From Xanthomarina maritima (GTDB taxonomy: Bacteria; Bacteroidota; Bacteroidia; Flavobacteriales; Flavobacteriaceae), in contig NZ_VSFC01000012.1 of the NCBI RefSeq assembly GCF_008084905.1, forward strand, positions 274,299 through 338,298: 64,000 nt of DNA, given 5' to 3'. The position numbers and the translations under genes are program-made. Below are positions 1-8,085 of this stretch, piece by piece; position 1 is the first letter of the stretch; each line of letters opens with the position of its first letter. The notes under the pieces were generated by a model that worked only from the letters and a program-made list of their open reading frames with translations, was not told where the DNA came from and did not search any database.

Positions 1-43
1 AACAATTGGTAGAAAATCTGTTTTGAGTAATTATTATAAAACA

Positions 44-74
44 AAAAAGTCCTAACGACTAATTAGGACTTTTT
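44..74 (-). terminator. Intrinsic terminator of the sigma-factor transcript
   Basis: A perfect 12-bp stem (44-55 with 63-74, arms AAAAAGTCCTAA and TTAGGACTTTTT) encloses a 7-nt loop. On the minus strand it lies just after the 48-codon gene ending at 81, and the T-run falls at its distal side, so it probably ends the sigma factor/small protein transcript. Nothing else is recognisable in bases 1-43. Confidence 0.8.
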
Positions 75-80
75 CAAAGT

Positions 81-227
81 TTAGTTGAGAAGTGCTTCAA
101 ACTTCATCTTATTACAATTTATAACACTTAAAGCCTTAGAATAATCAAGAAGAAATTTAATAGTTTCCTCTTTCGGGTTCAATTTAATTTGCTTTTGGGG
201 ATTTTTTTGAGAGTAAAGTTTTGCCAT
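81..227 (-). CDS. Small conserved-looking 48-aa protein downstream of the sigma factor
   Basis: This 48-codon gene starts at ATG (225-227, minus strand) and ends in TAA at 81-83. The product begins MAKLYSQKNP and continues with an amphipathic stretch, KEETIKFLLDYSKAL, then ends MKFEALLN. It has no signal peptide or membrane segment and should be cytoplasmic. It lies 56 nt after the sigma factor on the same strand and is followed directly by a terminator, which suggests co-transcription. I recall similar short proteins with an ETxxFLLxYSKAL core in other Flavobacteriaceae, but no function is known to me. The good codon structure, the terminator placement and the family resemblance support a real gene. 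A role linked to the sigma factor is only inference from position. Confidence 0.7.
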   Translation of the reverse strand: MAKLYSQKNPQKQIKLNPKEETIKFLLDYSKALSVINCNKMKFEALLN

Positions 228-283
228 TAAATATTAATTATGGGTTATTTACCTTACTAACGTAACAAATTATATTTTATTGT

Positions 284-874
284 TTAATTGGTTAAAATAA
301 TATTATGTTTATCAATAATTTTTCTCATATTAATTAAAGCATACCTCATTCTTCCTAGTGCTGTATTGATACTTACACCTGTTTTATCTGAGATTTCTTT
401 AAAACTCATGTCGTTATACATACGCATCATTAATACTTCTTTTTGGTCGTCTGGTAACTCTTCAATTACTTTCCTTATATCAGATTCCACCTGATCTTTA
501 ATAATACTTCTTTCTGCATCTAACGAGTTGTCACTCAAAACAGAAAAGATATTAAAATCTCCAGCATTACTAAATTTAGGCATGCGACTATTTTTTCTAA
601 AATGATCTATTACAAGATTATGAGAAATACGCATCACCCAAGGTAAAAATTTACCTTCTTCATTATATTTTCCCTTTTTAAGAGTTCTAATAACTTTAAT
701 AAATGTATCTTGAAAAATATCTTCAGCAATATCTTTATCAAATACTTTCGAATAAATAAAACTGTAAATGCGTTGTTTATGTCTAGTGATAAGAATTTCT
801 AAAGCAGATTCATCACCATTAATATAGTTTCTAACTAAAGCAGCGTCTGTGATAAGTTCGTTTTGCATAATCAT
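284..874 (-). CDS. RNA polymerase ECF-type sigma factor
   Basis: A 196-residue sigma-70 family protein of ECF size. Region 2 spans roughly residues 25-95, with the core-binding stretch IAEDIFQDTFIKV and the -10-recognition part FLPWVMRISHNLVIDHFRK. Region 4 spans about 135-190 with the helix-turn-helix MSFKEISDKTGVSINTALGRMRYAL. No anti-sigma gene is adjacent, so the stimulus cannot be read from context. The downstream neighbour is a 48-aa gene, then a terminator. A TTG-N21-TATATTTG promoter about 100 nt upstream suggests it is itself transcribed by the housekeeping sigma. Start codons at 874 and 868 are both possible (MIMQNEL); I keep the longer. The family is certain, the regulon unknown. 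Confidence 0.93.
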   Translation of the reverse strand: MIMQNELITDAALVRNYINGDESALEILITRHKQRIYSFIYSKVFDKDIAEDIFQDTFIKVIRTLKKGKYNEEGKFLPWVMRISHNLVIDHFRKNSRMPKFSNAGDFNIFSVLSDNSLDAERSIIKDQVESDIRKVIEELPDDQKEVLMMRMYNDMSFKEISDKTGVSINTALGRMRYALINMRKIIDKHNIILTN

Positions 875-976
875 TACTTTTTAACATAAAGATTCCTTTA
901 TGCTTGGGGTTTAAAAAATTTTAAAAAGTAATTTTGTGCAATAGGCTATATTAGTGATTTTTAGAATTATAAGTTT

Positions 977-1008
977 CAAATATAACAACATTCTCTTATT
1001 AATAACAA
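977..1008 (-). promoter_or_regulatory. Promoter of the sigma-factor gene
   Basis: Read on the minus strand, TTG (1006-1008), a 21-nt spacer and TATATTTG (977-984) match the Bacteroidota consensus TTG-N(17-23)-TAnnTTTG. The leader to the start codon at 874 would be about 100 nt. Confidence 0.6.
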
Positions 1009-1075
1009 AAAAATATTAAAATATTTCAAAAAAATATTCAATAACAATCTATTTTTTAGGCTGATATACTTATAG

Positions 1076-1083
1076 TATCTTTG
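1076..1083 (+). promoter_or_regulatory. Promoter -7 element of uvrA
   Basis: TATCTTTG matches TAnnTTTG and ends 23 nt before the uvrA start codon. No clear TTG -33 element is visible; a T-rich tract sits at that distance. Confidence 0.55.
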
Positions 1084-1106
1084 CAAAATTATTGCTGTAA
1101 CAACTT

Positions 1107-3890
1107 ATGATAACTAACATTTCTAAAGTAAATCCGAAAGAAAATATTATAATAAAAGGTGCTAGTTTGCACAATTTAAAACAAATAGATGTTGTAATTC
1201 CAAGATACAAATTAGTTGTTATAACAGGATTATCTGGTTCTGGGAAATCTAGTTTAGCTTTCGATACACTTTATGCTGAAGGTCAACGTAGATATGTTGA
1301 GAGTTTATCTAGTTATGCAAGACAGTTCCTAGGCAGACTTAATAAACCAAAAGTTGAATATATTAAAGGCATTGCTCCAGCTATTGCAATTGAACAAAAA
1401 GTTAATTCAACCAATCCTCGCTCAACTGTTGGTACTTCTACAGAAATTTACGATTATCTAAAACTATTATTTGCTCGAATTGGAAAAACATATTCTCCAG
1501 TATCTGGTGATGAAGTTAAAAAAGATACAGTAGCAGATGTTTTAAAATACATTAAAACGTTTAATGAAGGTGAAAAATTACTACTCCTATCTCCTATTCA
1601 TTTAGAAAAAGATCGTTCCATGAACGATAAACTAAAAGTCTTGCAACAACAAGGTTATGCTAGAGTTAAAGTAGATAATAATGTTTTAAGAATTGAAGAA
1701 GCTACAGATATTTCTAAAAATAAAACTGTTTTTTTAGTTGTAGATAGAATCATCACAAAAAATGAAGAAGACTTTTATAATCGTTTAGCTGATGCCATAC
1801 AAACAGCTTTTTTTGAAGGAAAAGGCGAATGTTATATTGAACTTTTAAAAGATAATAAGCAACAATTTTTTAGTAATAAATTTGAACTTGATGGCATCGA
1901 TTTTCTGGAACCTAATGTCCATCTGTTTAGTTTTAATAATCCATATGGAGCCTGTCCAAAATGTGAAGGTTATGGAGATATTATTGGTATTGATGAGGAT
2001 TTAGTTATTCCAAACACTGCCTTATCAGTCTTTGAAAATGCTATTTTTGCTTGGCGTGGAGAAAGCATGAGTTGGTATCGCGATCAATTAGTTAACAATT
2101 CGCATAAATTCGATTTCCCAATTCATAAACCTTATTTTCAATTAAGTGATGAGCAAAAACAACTTATTTGGGATGGGAATGACTATTTTGAAGGTTTGAA
2201 TACTTTTTTTGCTGAACTAGAATCAAAAGCTTATAAAATTCAAAATCGTGTGATACTTTCTCGTTACAGAGGAAAAACAAAATGTAAATCGTGTAAAGGA
2301 AAACGCTTAAGACAAGAAGCTGATTTTATAAAAATAGGAGGAGCAACCATAACCGATTTAGTTGACAAACCTTTAAATAAACTCACAAATTTCTTCAAAG
2401 AGTTAGAGTTAAACGATTACGATTCAAAAATTGCTGAACGTTTACTTAAAGAAATAAATAACCGTTTGTTATTTCTAGAAAATGTAGGCTTAAACTACTT
2501 AACATTAAATCGAAAATCGAATACGCTTTCTGGTGGTGAAAGTCAGCGAATCAATTTAGCAACTTCACTTGGAAGCAGCTTGGTTGGCTCCATGTATATA
2601 CTGGACGAACCTAGTATTGGTCTGCATCCTAAAGATACCGAAAGTTTGATTGGTGTATTAAAATCTCTTCGTGATTTAGGAAATACAGTCATTGTTGTAG
2701 AACATGATGAAGACATCATGAAAGAAGCAGATGAAATTATTGACATAGGTCCAGAAGCTGGTACTTTTGGTGGTGAAGTTGTTGCAACTGGAACGTTTAA
2801 AGATATTTTAACTTCTACATCTTTAACTGCTCAATATTTAAACGGTACAATAGAAATAGAAGCTCCTCAAAAGCGAAGAACGTCCAAATATCATGTGGAT
2901 ATTCTTGGAGCCAGAGAAAACAATTTAAAAAATATAGACGTCACCATACCTCTTGGTATATTAACTGTTATTACTGGTGTTTCTGGTAGTGGAAAAAGTA
3001 CTTTGGTAAAGAAAATATTATATCCAGCTCTTCAAAAGAAACTAACAGATTTTGGTGATAAACCTGGACAATTTTCAGAAATGACTGGTAATTTCAGTAA
3101 TATCAAACAAATTGAGTTTGTAGATCAAAATCCAATTGGACGTTCGTCTCGTTCTAATCCTGTGACATATATTAAGGCTTACGATGATATTCGTGCATTA
3201 TTTGCCAATCAGAAATTAAGTAAGATCAGAAATTATCAAGCTAAACATTTCTCATTTAATGTTGATGGTGGACGTTGTGAAACCTGTAAAGGTGAAGGTG
3301 AAGTTACTATTGAAATGCAATTTATGGCAGATGTGCATTTAACTTGCGAAACTTGTAATGGCAAACGTTTTAAAAAGGAAGTATTAGAAGTTGTTTATAA
3401 AGAAAAATCTATAGATGACATTTTAAATTTAACCATTGATGATGCCATTGCCTTTTTTGAAATGCATAATCAAACAAAAATTCAAAGTAAGCTTCAACCT
3501 TTACAAGATGTAGGTTTAGGTTATGTATCTCTAGGACAAAGCTCTTCTACGCTTTCTGGTGGTGAAGCTCAACGAATAAAATTAGCATCCTTTTTAGGAA
3601 AAGGAAGTAAAAGTGATCATGCTTTATTCATTTTTGATGAACCAACAACCGGACTACACTTTCATGACATTCAAAAACTTTTAAAATCTTTTAATGCATT
3701 GATCGAAAAAGGTCATTCCATTTTAGTTGTAGAACATAATCTGGAGTTAATAAAATGTGCTGATTATATAATTGATTTAGGCCCAGAAGGTGGAGAAAAT
3801 GGTGGGCAATTAGTAGCTTCTGGTACTCCCGAAGAAATTATAGCAAACAAAGATTCAATTACCGGAAAATACTTAAAGCAAAAACTTTAA
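1107..3890 (+). CDS. uvrA: Excinuclease ABC subunit UvrA (paralogue with incomplete first zinc finger)
   Basis: A 927-residue double ABC ATPase that, with UvrB and UvrC, finds bulky DNA lesions in nucleotide excision repair. Walker A GLSGSGKSS is at 41-49, signature LSGGESQR at 474-481, and the second signature LSGGEAQR starts at 816. The C-terminal zinc module is intact (C724/C727 and C747/C750). The N-terminal module is not: CPKC is present at 283-286, but the CxxC pair that E. coli UvrA carries about 24 residues earlier is replaced by a segment reading FELDGIDF. Flavobacteria commonly carry more than one UvrA; this sequence resembles the shorter type, and a second copy may exist elsewhere. 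It stands alone with its own -7 element and meets the DUF3667 gene tail to tail with a 13-nt gap. Confidence 0.95.
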   Translation: MITNISKVNPKENIIIKGASLHNLKQIDVVIPRYKLVVITGLSGSGKSSLAFDTLYAEGQRRYVESLSSYARQFLGRLNKPKVEYIKGIAPAIAIEQKVNSTNPRSTVGTSTEIYDYLKLLFARIGKTYSPVSGDEVKKDTVADVLKYIKTFNEGEKLLLLSPIHLEKDRSMNDKLKVLQQQGYARVKVDNNVLRIEEATDISKNKTVFLVVDRIITKNEEDFYNRLADAIQTAFFEGKGECYIELLKDNKQQFFSNKFELDGIDFLEPNVHLFSFNNPYGACPKCEGYGDIIGIDEDLVIPNTALSVFENAIFAWRGESMSWYRDQLVNNSHKFDFPIHKPYFQLSDEQKQLIWDGNDYFEGLNTFFAELESKAYKIQNRVILSRYRGKTKCKSCKGKRLRQEADFIKIGGATITDLVDKPLNKLTNFFKELELNDYDSKIAERLLKEINNRLLFLENVGLNYLTLNRKSNTLSGGESQRINLATSLGSSLVGSMYILDEPSIGLHPKDTESLIGVLKSLRDLGNTVIVVEHDEDIMKEADEIIDIGPEAGTFGGEVVATGTFKDILTSTSLTAQYLNGTIEIEAPQKRRTSKYHVDILGARENNLKNIDVTIPLGILTVITGVSGSGKSTLVKKILYPALQKKLTDFGDKPGQFSEMTGNFSNIKQIEFVDQNPIGRSSRSNPVTYIKAYDDIRALFANQKLSKIRNYQAKHFSFNVDGGRCETCKGEGEVTIEMQFMADVHLTCETCNGKRFKKEVLEVVYKEKSIDDILNLTIDDAIAFFEMHNQTKIQSKLQPLQDVGLGYVSLGQSSSTLSGGEAQRIKLASFLGKGSKSDHALFIFDEPTTGLHFHDIQKLLKSFNALIEKGHSILVVEHNLELIKCADYIIDLGPEGGENGGQLVASGTPEEIIANKDSITGKYLKQKL

Positions 3891-3903
3891 TGTTTTCTAG
3901 ATA

Positions 3904-4971
3904 CTAATAAAACATAAATGTTGCAAAGCCTACAATTATAGCTGCAAAAGGTAAAACCATTAGCAAAAAAGTAAAAGAAACCACACTACATTTAATAAAA
4001 CTAACAAACCAACCTTGTTGGTAAAATCTTTTAAGAGCTAAGTATAAATAGAAAAACGAAGACCAAATAATCAACCAATCTATCCAATCTGGAATGTCCC
4101 AAATAAAATTAATTGCTATAATAATGCTAAATAGCATAAATAGATAAGAGAAAAAATAAAAAGCAAATACTAAATGGTGAGCAAACGTGCCTCGTTTCCA
4201 ATAAAATATCTTTAATAATAAAGCAAAAATTGGTAACAAAATAAACATGGCTAATGGAATACTATCATAAAAAGCCTTTAGCAAACTTCCACCATCCCTT
4301 TTTTTGTAAAACTTCAACATTTGTGCATATAAACGACGAGTAAATTTACTATCGTCTTTTTCTAAACCCATAGCCTCATAAATTTCTTGATCTGTAGCTT
4401 CTATTTTTATTAAAGAGTCTACTTTTTTTTGATCAAAATCAAAATTTATATTATTTGAAGATTTATTAACATCATTTTTAATAACAGAATCGAGAGCTTT
4501 TAACTCAGCATCGTTCATTCCAATTACTTTTTGATTGTCCTTAAGTGGTTTTAGTAGATTTTCAACATCAAGAGTATCCATATTTGATTTCTTAATAATT
4601 GAATCATTAATCAATGGTTTATCAAGGGTTTTCTTAAATTGTTTGTCGAACTTCTCTGTTTGAGGCCTTACAAGAATGGTAAATAAAAAGAAAAAGATGA
4701 CTGAAATAAACAAATACATTTGAGCCGGATGAAGATATAATAAACGCTTACCTTCAATAAATTTACTTGCTAAATAACCAGGTTTAGTCAATAAAGGAAT
4801 AAAACTCTTAAAAAAACGCGCATCAAAAGAAAAGTAATTACTAATGGTATTATAGAATAAAACACCAATAGTCAATTCGTCTTTAGACTTTTGTCCACAA
4901 TGTGGGCAAAAATCATATTCGCTTTCAAAAGGAGTTTCGCAATTTTTACAAGTAGTTTGGTTAGTTGACAT
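3904..4971 (-). CDS. DUF3667 family membrane protein with N-terminal zinc ribbon
   Basis: A 355-residue protein whose first 26 residues form a zinc-ribbon-like knuckle (C8/C11 and C22/C25, CKNC...CPHCGQ). The DUF3667 core follows (YFSFDARFFKSFIPLLTKPG, then EGKRLLYLHPAQMYLF). A first membrane span lies near residues 85-102. A long hydrophilic, Lys/Asp-rich loop of about 120 residues follows, and then about four further membrane spans from 235 to the C-terminus. Without a signal peptide the zinc ribbon should face the cytoplasm. No enzymatic function is established for the family, and none can be inferred from the neighbours. It appears to be a single-gene transcript. Confidence 0.85.
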   Translation of the reverse strand: MSTNQTTCKNCETPFESEYDFCPHCGQKSKDELTIGVLFYNTISNYFSFDARFFKSFIPLLTKPGYLASKFIEGKRLLYLHPAQMYLFISVIFFFLFTILVRPQTEKFDKQFKKTLDKPLINDSIIKKSNMDTLDVENLLKPLKDNQKVIGMNDAELKALDSVIKNDVNKSSNNINFDFDQKKVDSLIKIEATDQEIYEAMGLEKDDSKFTRRLYAQMLKFYKKRDGGSLLKAFYDSIPLAMFILLPIFALLLKIFYWKRGTFAHHLVFAFYFFSYLFMLFSIIIAINFIWDIPDWIDWLIIWSSFFYLYLALKRFYQQGWFVSFIKCSVVSFTFLLMVLPFAAIIVGFATFMFY

Positions 4972-5025
4972 TACTATATTATTGGTTTTTATAAATGTAT
5001 AAAAAAGAATTTATATGAATAAATA

Positions 5026-5658
5026 CTATTCCGAATCTATTACATCTTTCTCCAAATGATCTAAATATAAAATACCATAAAGATGATCTATTTCATGCTG
5101 AAAAATAACAGAAGTAAACCCTTCAATTGATTCTGTTTTATGTGTATTTTCCATCGTGTCATATTCTATTACAATTTCATAAGATCTATTGTTTAATGTT
5201 TCCGATCGATTAGGAATAGACAAACAACCTTCTGTATAGGTTTGTTTTTGTGTTGAATATTGAGTGATTTTAGGATTTAAATACACTTCAAAAGGAAATT
5301 CTTCTTTATCAAACCTTTGAACCCAAATAATATTTTTTAAAACACCTACCTGAGGAGCAGCAATACCAATACCTAAGGACATACTATCTCTTACAGTTCT
5401 ATATAATCTATTTACAAAATGTTGAAGTATCGGGTCGTTTGGATTTGCTTTAACATTAGAACTTATTGTTCTTAATAACAAGGAATCTGATTTGTTATTT
5501 ATTTTAAAAACACGCATTGGAATGGTACTATCTCCTAGCATGATTAAATTAATTTCTGATTGAGTAAAACTGATATTATTTTTATGTCTAGTACTAGAAC
5601 AAGCAAGCACTAAAAAATTAACACTTAAAAATAACAATGAGTTAAATAGAAACTTCAT
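5026..5658 (-). CDS. Lipoprotein-anchored peptide deformylase homologue
   Basis: A 210-residue protein with all three deformylase motifs: GIGIAAPQ (96-103), EGCLS (143-147, metal ligand C145) and QHEIDH (187-192, ligands H188 and H192, catalytic E189). Deformylases normally remove the formyl group from nascent chains at the cytoplasmic ribosome. Here the catalytic domain is preceded by a lipoprotein signal (MKFLFNSLLF...LVLAC, lipobox Cys20) and a spacer of about 70 residues, which predicts export and membrane anchoring. I chose the ATG at 5658 because it gives a clean signal peptide; a longer in-frame ORF to 5736 would run into the preceding gene. It starts 1 nt after the stop of the phosphatase gene, so the two are translationally coupled. 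The substrate is unknown, and the cell's housekeeping def is expected elsewhere. Confidence 0.85.
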   Translation of the reverse strand: MKFLFNSLLFLSVNFLVLACSSTRHKNNISFTQSEINLIMLGDSTIPMRVFKINNKSDSLLLRTISSNVKANPNDPILQHFVNRLYRTVRDSMSLGIGIAAPQVGVLKNIIWVQRFDKEEFPFEVYLNPKITQYSTQKQTYTEGCLSIPNRSETLNNRSYEIVIEYDTMENTHKTESIEGFTSVIFQHEIDHLYGILYLDHLEKDVIDSE

Positions 5659-5659
5659 T

Positions 5660-6745
5660 TTAATCTGAACTAACAGTTTCTTTTTTAAAAGACTCCTCTT
5701 TACCTTCCATAGTACCTCGAATATATTTTTTGCCATTTATTAACAATACCTCACCATAAACACCATTTTTAATACTTGAATCAACTCCAAATATTTTTTC
5801 ATTATAAAGCTGAACAACCTCTTCGTTAGAACAATGACCAACAATAATATGTTTTGAATTTATTTCTTTTAATATTTCTTTAATTTCACTTTCAGGCAAG
5901 TTATCGTTAAAATAACCTCTATACCAAATTGGTCCTGAAGACCCATAGTAATTAATGTAAAATGGAGTTTCTTTTAATTGGTCTTTAGGTACATCTATAG
6001 ACTCTCTCATTAATTTATTGACGCTATCTATATTATAACCCAAATCAAGAAACGCTTTTGATAAACCTCCATGTACATAGGTGTCTTTATTAATTTTTAA
6101 AACAGTTGGTTTCGATCTTAACCAACGTCCTAAAACCGTTTGATTATTAAATAAATCTGTATAATTGGTTTTTAATAAATATGAAGTCACTCTATATTTA
6201 CTGTTTAAATATCTTAAATCTTTACGCAGAATCATGTATTCATGATTCCCTAAAGTAAAGTGAACTTTGCCTCCGCTCTTTAAAGCTTGTTGTTCTAAAT
6301 GATAAACAAACCAAAGCGTTTCTGTTACTTTTGGTCCACGATCGAAAATATCACCAACTATCACTAGATGTCCACTTCCTAAAGTCCAATTTAAGTTGCT
6401 ATCAATAACCTTATTGTTTTTCAGAATCTCAATGGCTAAATCAAATTGGCCATGTATATCGCTTAATACCACTATGTTGTCAACATCTTCAAATATTGCT
6501 TCTTCAGGATGGAATTCTGTTTTATAAGCATCAATAGGCAATTCTTTAGTAATAACTTCTCCATCAATAATGCTTTTTTCAATTAACACGTCTTTTTTAA
6601 TAAACACATAAGGACCATCATTTATTTTAATACTATCTGCCTTAATTCTATTATCTATAGAATCATTCTCATTTAATACTTGTGAGTACGAATTAAAAGA
6701 TATAAAAAACAGGATAAGGAAAATGATATTTAATTTTCTAAACAT
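5660..6745 (-). CDS. Exported calcineurin-like (Shewanella-like type) phosphatase
   Basis: A 361-residue metallophosphoesterase with an N-terminal signal peptide (MFRKLN, hydrophobic core, cut near SYSQ at 19-22). The dinuclear-metal motifs are in order: SDIHGQ (D96, H98), GDIFDRG (131-137), GNHE (166-169), HGG (225-227) and a late GHC histidine. This arrangement is that of PPP-like Shewanella-type phosphatases, which dephosphorylate Ser/Thr or Tyr phosphoproteins; the native substrate is unknown. The start at 6745 was preferred over an upstream in-frame ATG at 6841 because only the shorter form has a proper signal sequence. It overlaps nothing but is separated by 1 nt from the exported deformylase homologue, which implies co-expression in the periplasm. 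Confidence 0.85.
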   Translation of the reverse strand: MFRKLNIIFLILFFISFNSYSQVLNENDSIDNRIKADSIKINDGPYVFIKKDVLIEKSIIDGEVITKELPIDAYKTEFHPEEAIFEDVDNIVVLSDIHGQFDLAIEILKNNKVIDSNLNWTLGSGHLVIVGDIFDRGPKVTETLWFVYHLEQQALKSGGKVHFTLGNHEYMILRKDLRYLNSKYRVTSYLLKTNYTDLFNNQTVLGRWLRSKPTVLKINKDTYVHGGLSKAFLDLGYNIDSVNKLMRESIDVPKDQLKETPFYINYYGSSGPIWYRGYFNDNLPESEIKEILKEINSKHIIVGHCSNEEVVQLYNEKIFGVDSSIKNGVYGEVLLINGKKYIRGTMEGKEESFKKETVSSD

Positions 6746-6963
6746 GATAATTGATTGTGAGAATACTAAATCAAAAATTATTCCAACTAATTTAAGAATT
6801 ATTTTTTTGATGACGTTTAAATTTATTAACAGACTATTCATTTCATTTTATATAACAGTTAACTATTTTATATTCAGTTATTTATAAATCTATCAAATTA
6901 ATAAGATAATTTTTGGCATGCTGTTTGTTTTAAATATAGCAAGTTCAATTAAATACAACAATT

Positions 6964-8001
6964 ATGAAAAAATTTATGTTTTTTATTACAGCTCTAGTCC
7001 TGGGTGGATTAACTGTTAGTGCGTCAACTACCAACCAACCAAAACAATTTGATAATACAACAACATGGAGTGGTTATGGTAATTCTTTCATATTTGTTGA
7101 AAATGGCATTGAGTTTTCAATTTTCCCAGATGGACAATTTGATTTTTACATGCCTTCATACATATCTAATGTTAATGTGTATGTTCCAGGAATAAGTATT
7201 AGCTTTAATTCAGGTTATGACTATAATCCATATTTACAATATGATGAATTTGGAGCAGTAATTCAAATAGAACGTGTACCAATCTATTATGATTATTATG
7301 GACGAGTTTCAAAAATTGGAAATGTTTTTATAAACTATAACAGTTTTGGTTATGTAACTCAAGTTGGAGGCCTTTTTATTCATTATAATAGGTTTTATAA
7401 ATATTCTCATTACACAGGATATATAAATGCTTATAACAGATATTATGTTTACAGACCTTGGCATGCTTATTATAGAATTCCAGCTTATAATCATTGTGTG
7501 GTTTATCATACTCCTTACAGACAGAATTATGCTCCTAAAAGATATGCATACTCAAAACCTTATGCTAATAATTACAGACGAACAACTGCTGTTGCAAGTA
7601 GACGAGGAAACACCATTACTAGACAAAGTGAATTAGCAACAAGACCTAGTTATACAAATAATTCTCCTAGACGAAATATTGAGAATAAACAACCTAGTAG
7701 ATCAAATAATGTGTCTCAAACCAGAGATCGTTCTCAAGTAAAATCTACTAGATCTAATAATCAATTAGAATCTAAGTCAAGAAAGGTATCAAATGATTCT
7801 AAATCACGTAATGTTTCTAATAAAAATTCGACTAGAACTAATAATCAGATAGCTTTTCAAACTAGAAAGCAATCTAATAATGTTAAAACTACTAGGTCTA
7901 ATGTTAAAAATAATGATATTAAAAAACCAAATAGTAATGAATATCGTAAATATAATAAAGGAAACAAAGAAATAGCTTCAAACACTAGAAGCAAAAGATA
8001 A
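6964..8001 (+). CDS. Secreted Tyr-rich protein with basic Ser/Asn/Arg repeat tail
   Basis: A 345-residue protein with a signal peptide (MKKFMFFITALVLGGLTVSAS). The N-terminal half (residues about 30-135) is rich in Tyr, Phe and Gly with recurring YDYYGRVSKIGNV-like strands, suggesting a beta-rich fold. The segment 135-205 is strongly Tyr/His-rich. From 205 to the end it is a disordered, highly basic tail built from irregular repeats of the type TRSNN and SRKVSN. Flavobacterial homologues exist but have no assigned function. The tail could bind polyanions such as extracellular DNA or LPS; this is inference from composition only. It is transcribed alone and ends at a strong bidirectional hairpin. 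Confidence 0.8.
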   Translation: MKKFMFFITALVLGGLTVSASTTNQPKQFDNTTTWSGYGNSFIFVENGIEFSIFPDGQFDFYMPSYISNVNVYVPGISISFNSGYDYNPYLQYDEFGAVIQIERVPIYYDYYGRVSKIGNVFINYNSFGYVTQVGGLFIHYNRFYKYSHYTGYINAYNRYYVYRPWHAYYRIPAYNHCVVYHTPYRQNYAPKRYAYSKPYANNYRRTTAVASRRGNTITRQSELATRPSYTNNSPRRNIENKQPSRSNNVSQTRDRSQVKSTRSNNQLESKSRKVSNDSKSRNVSNKNSTRTNNQIAFQTRKQSNNVKTTRSNVKNNDIKKPNSNEYRKYNKGNKEIASNTRSKR

Positions 8002-8024
8002 TTAAATTTTGGTTGGTTAGTTGG

Positions 8025-8069
8025 AAAGTCCTACGAGTAGTTTGCCTCAAAGCAACATCGTGGGATTTT
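8025..8069. terminator. Bidirectional terminator between convergent genes
   Basis: A long hairpin pairs AAAGTCCTACGA (8025-8036) with TCGTGGGATTTT (8058-8069) through two G-T wobbles, with an inner TTGC/GCAA stem. It sits between the basic secreted protein gene and the oppositely directed flippase gene and can serve both. Confidence 0.7.
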
Positions 8070-8085
8070 CTCATTTTATAAGGTT

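Noticed and set aside
5659..5736. Longer N-terminus for the deformylase homologue starting at 5736
   Set aside because: It would overlap the phosphatase gene by about 80 nt and bury the lipobox signal peptide.
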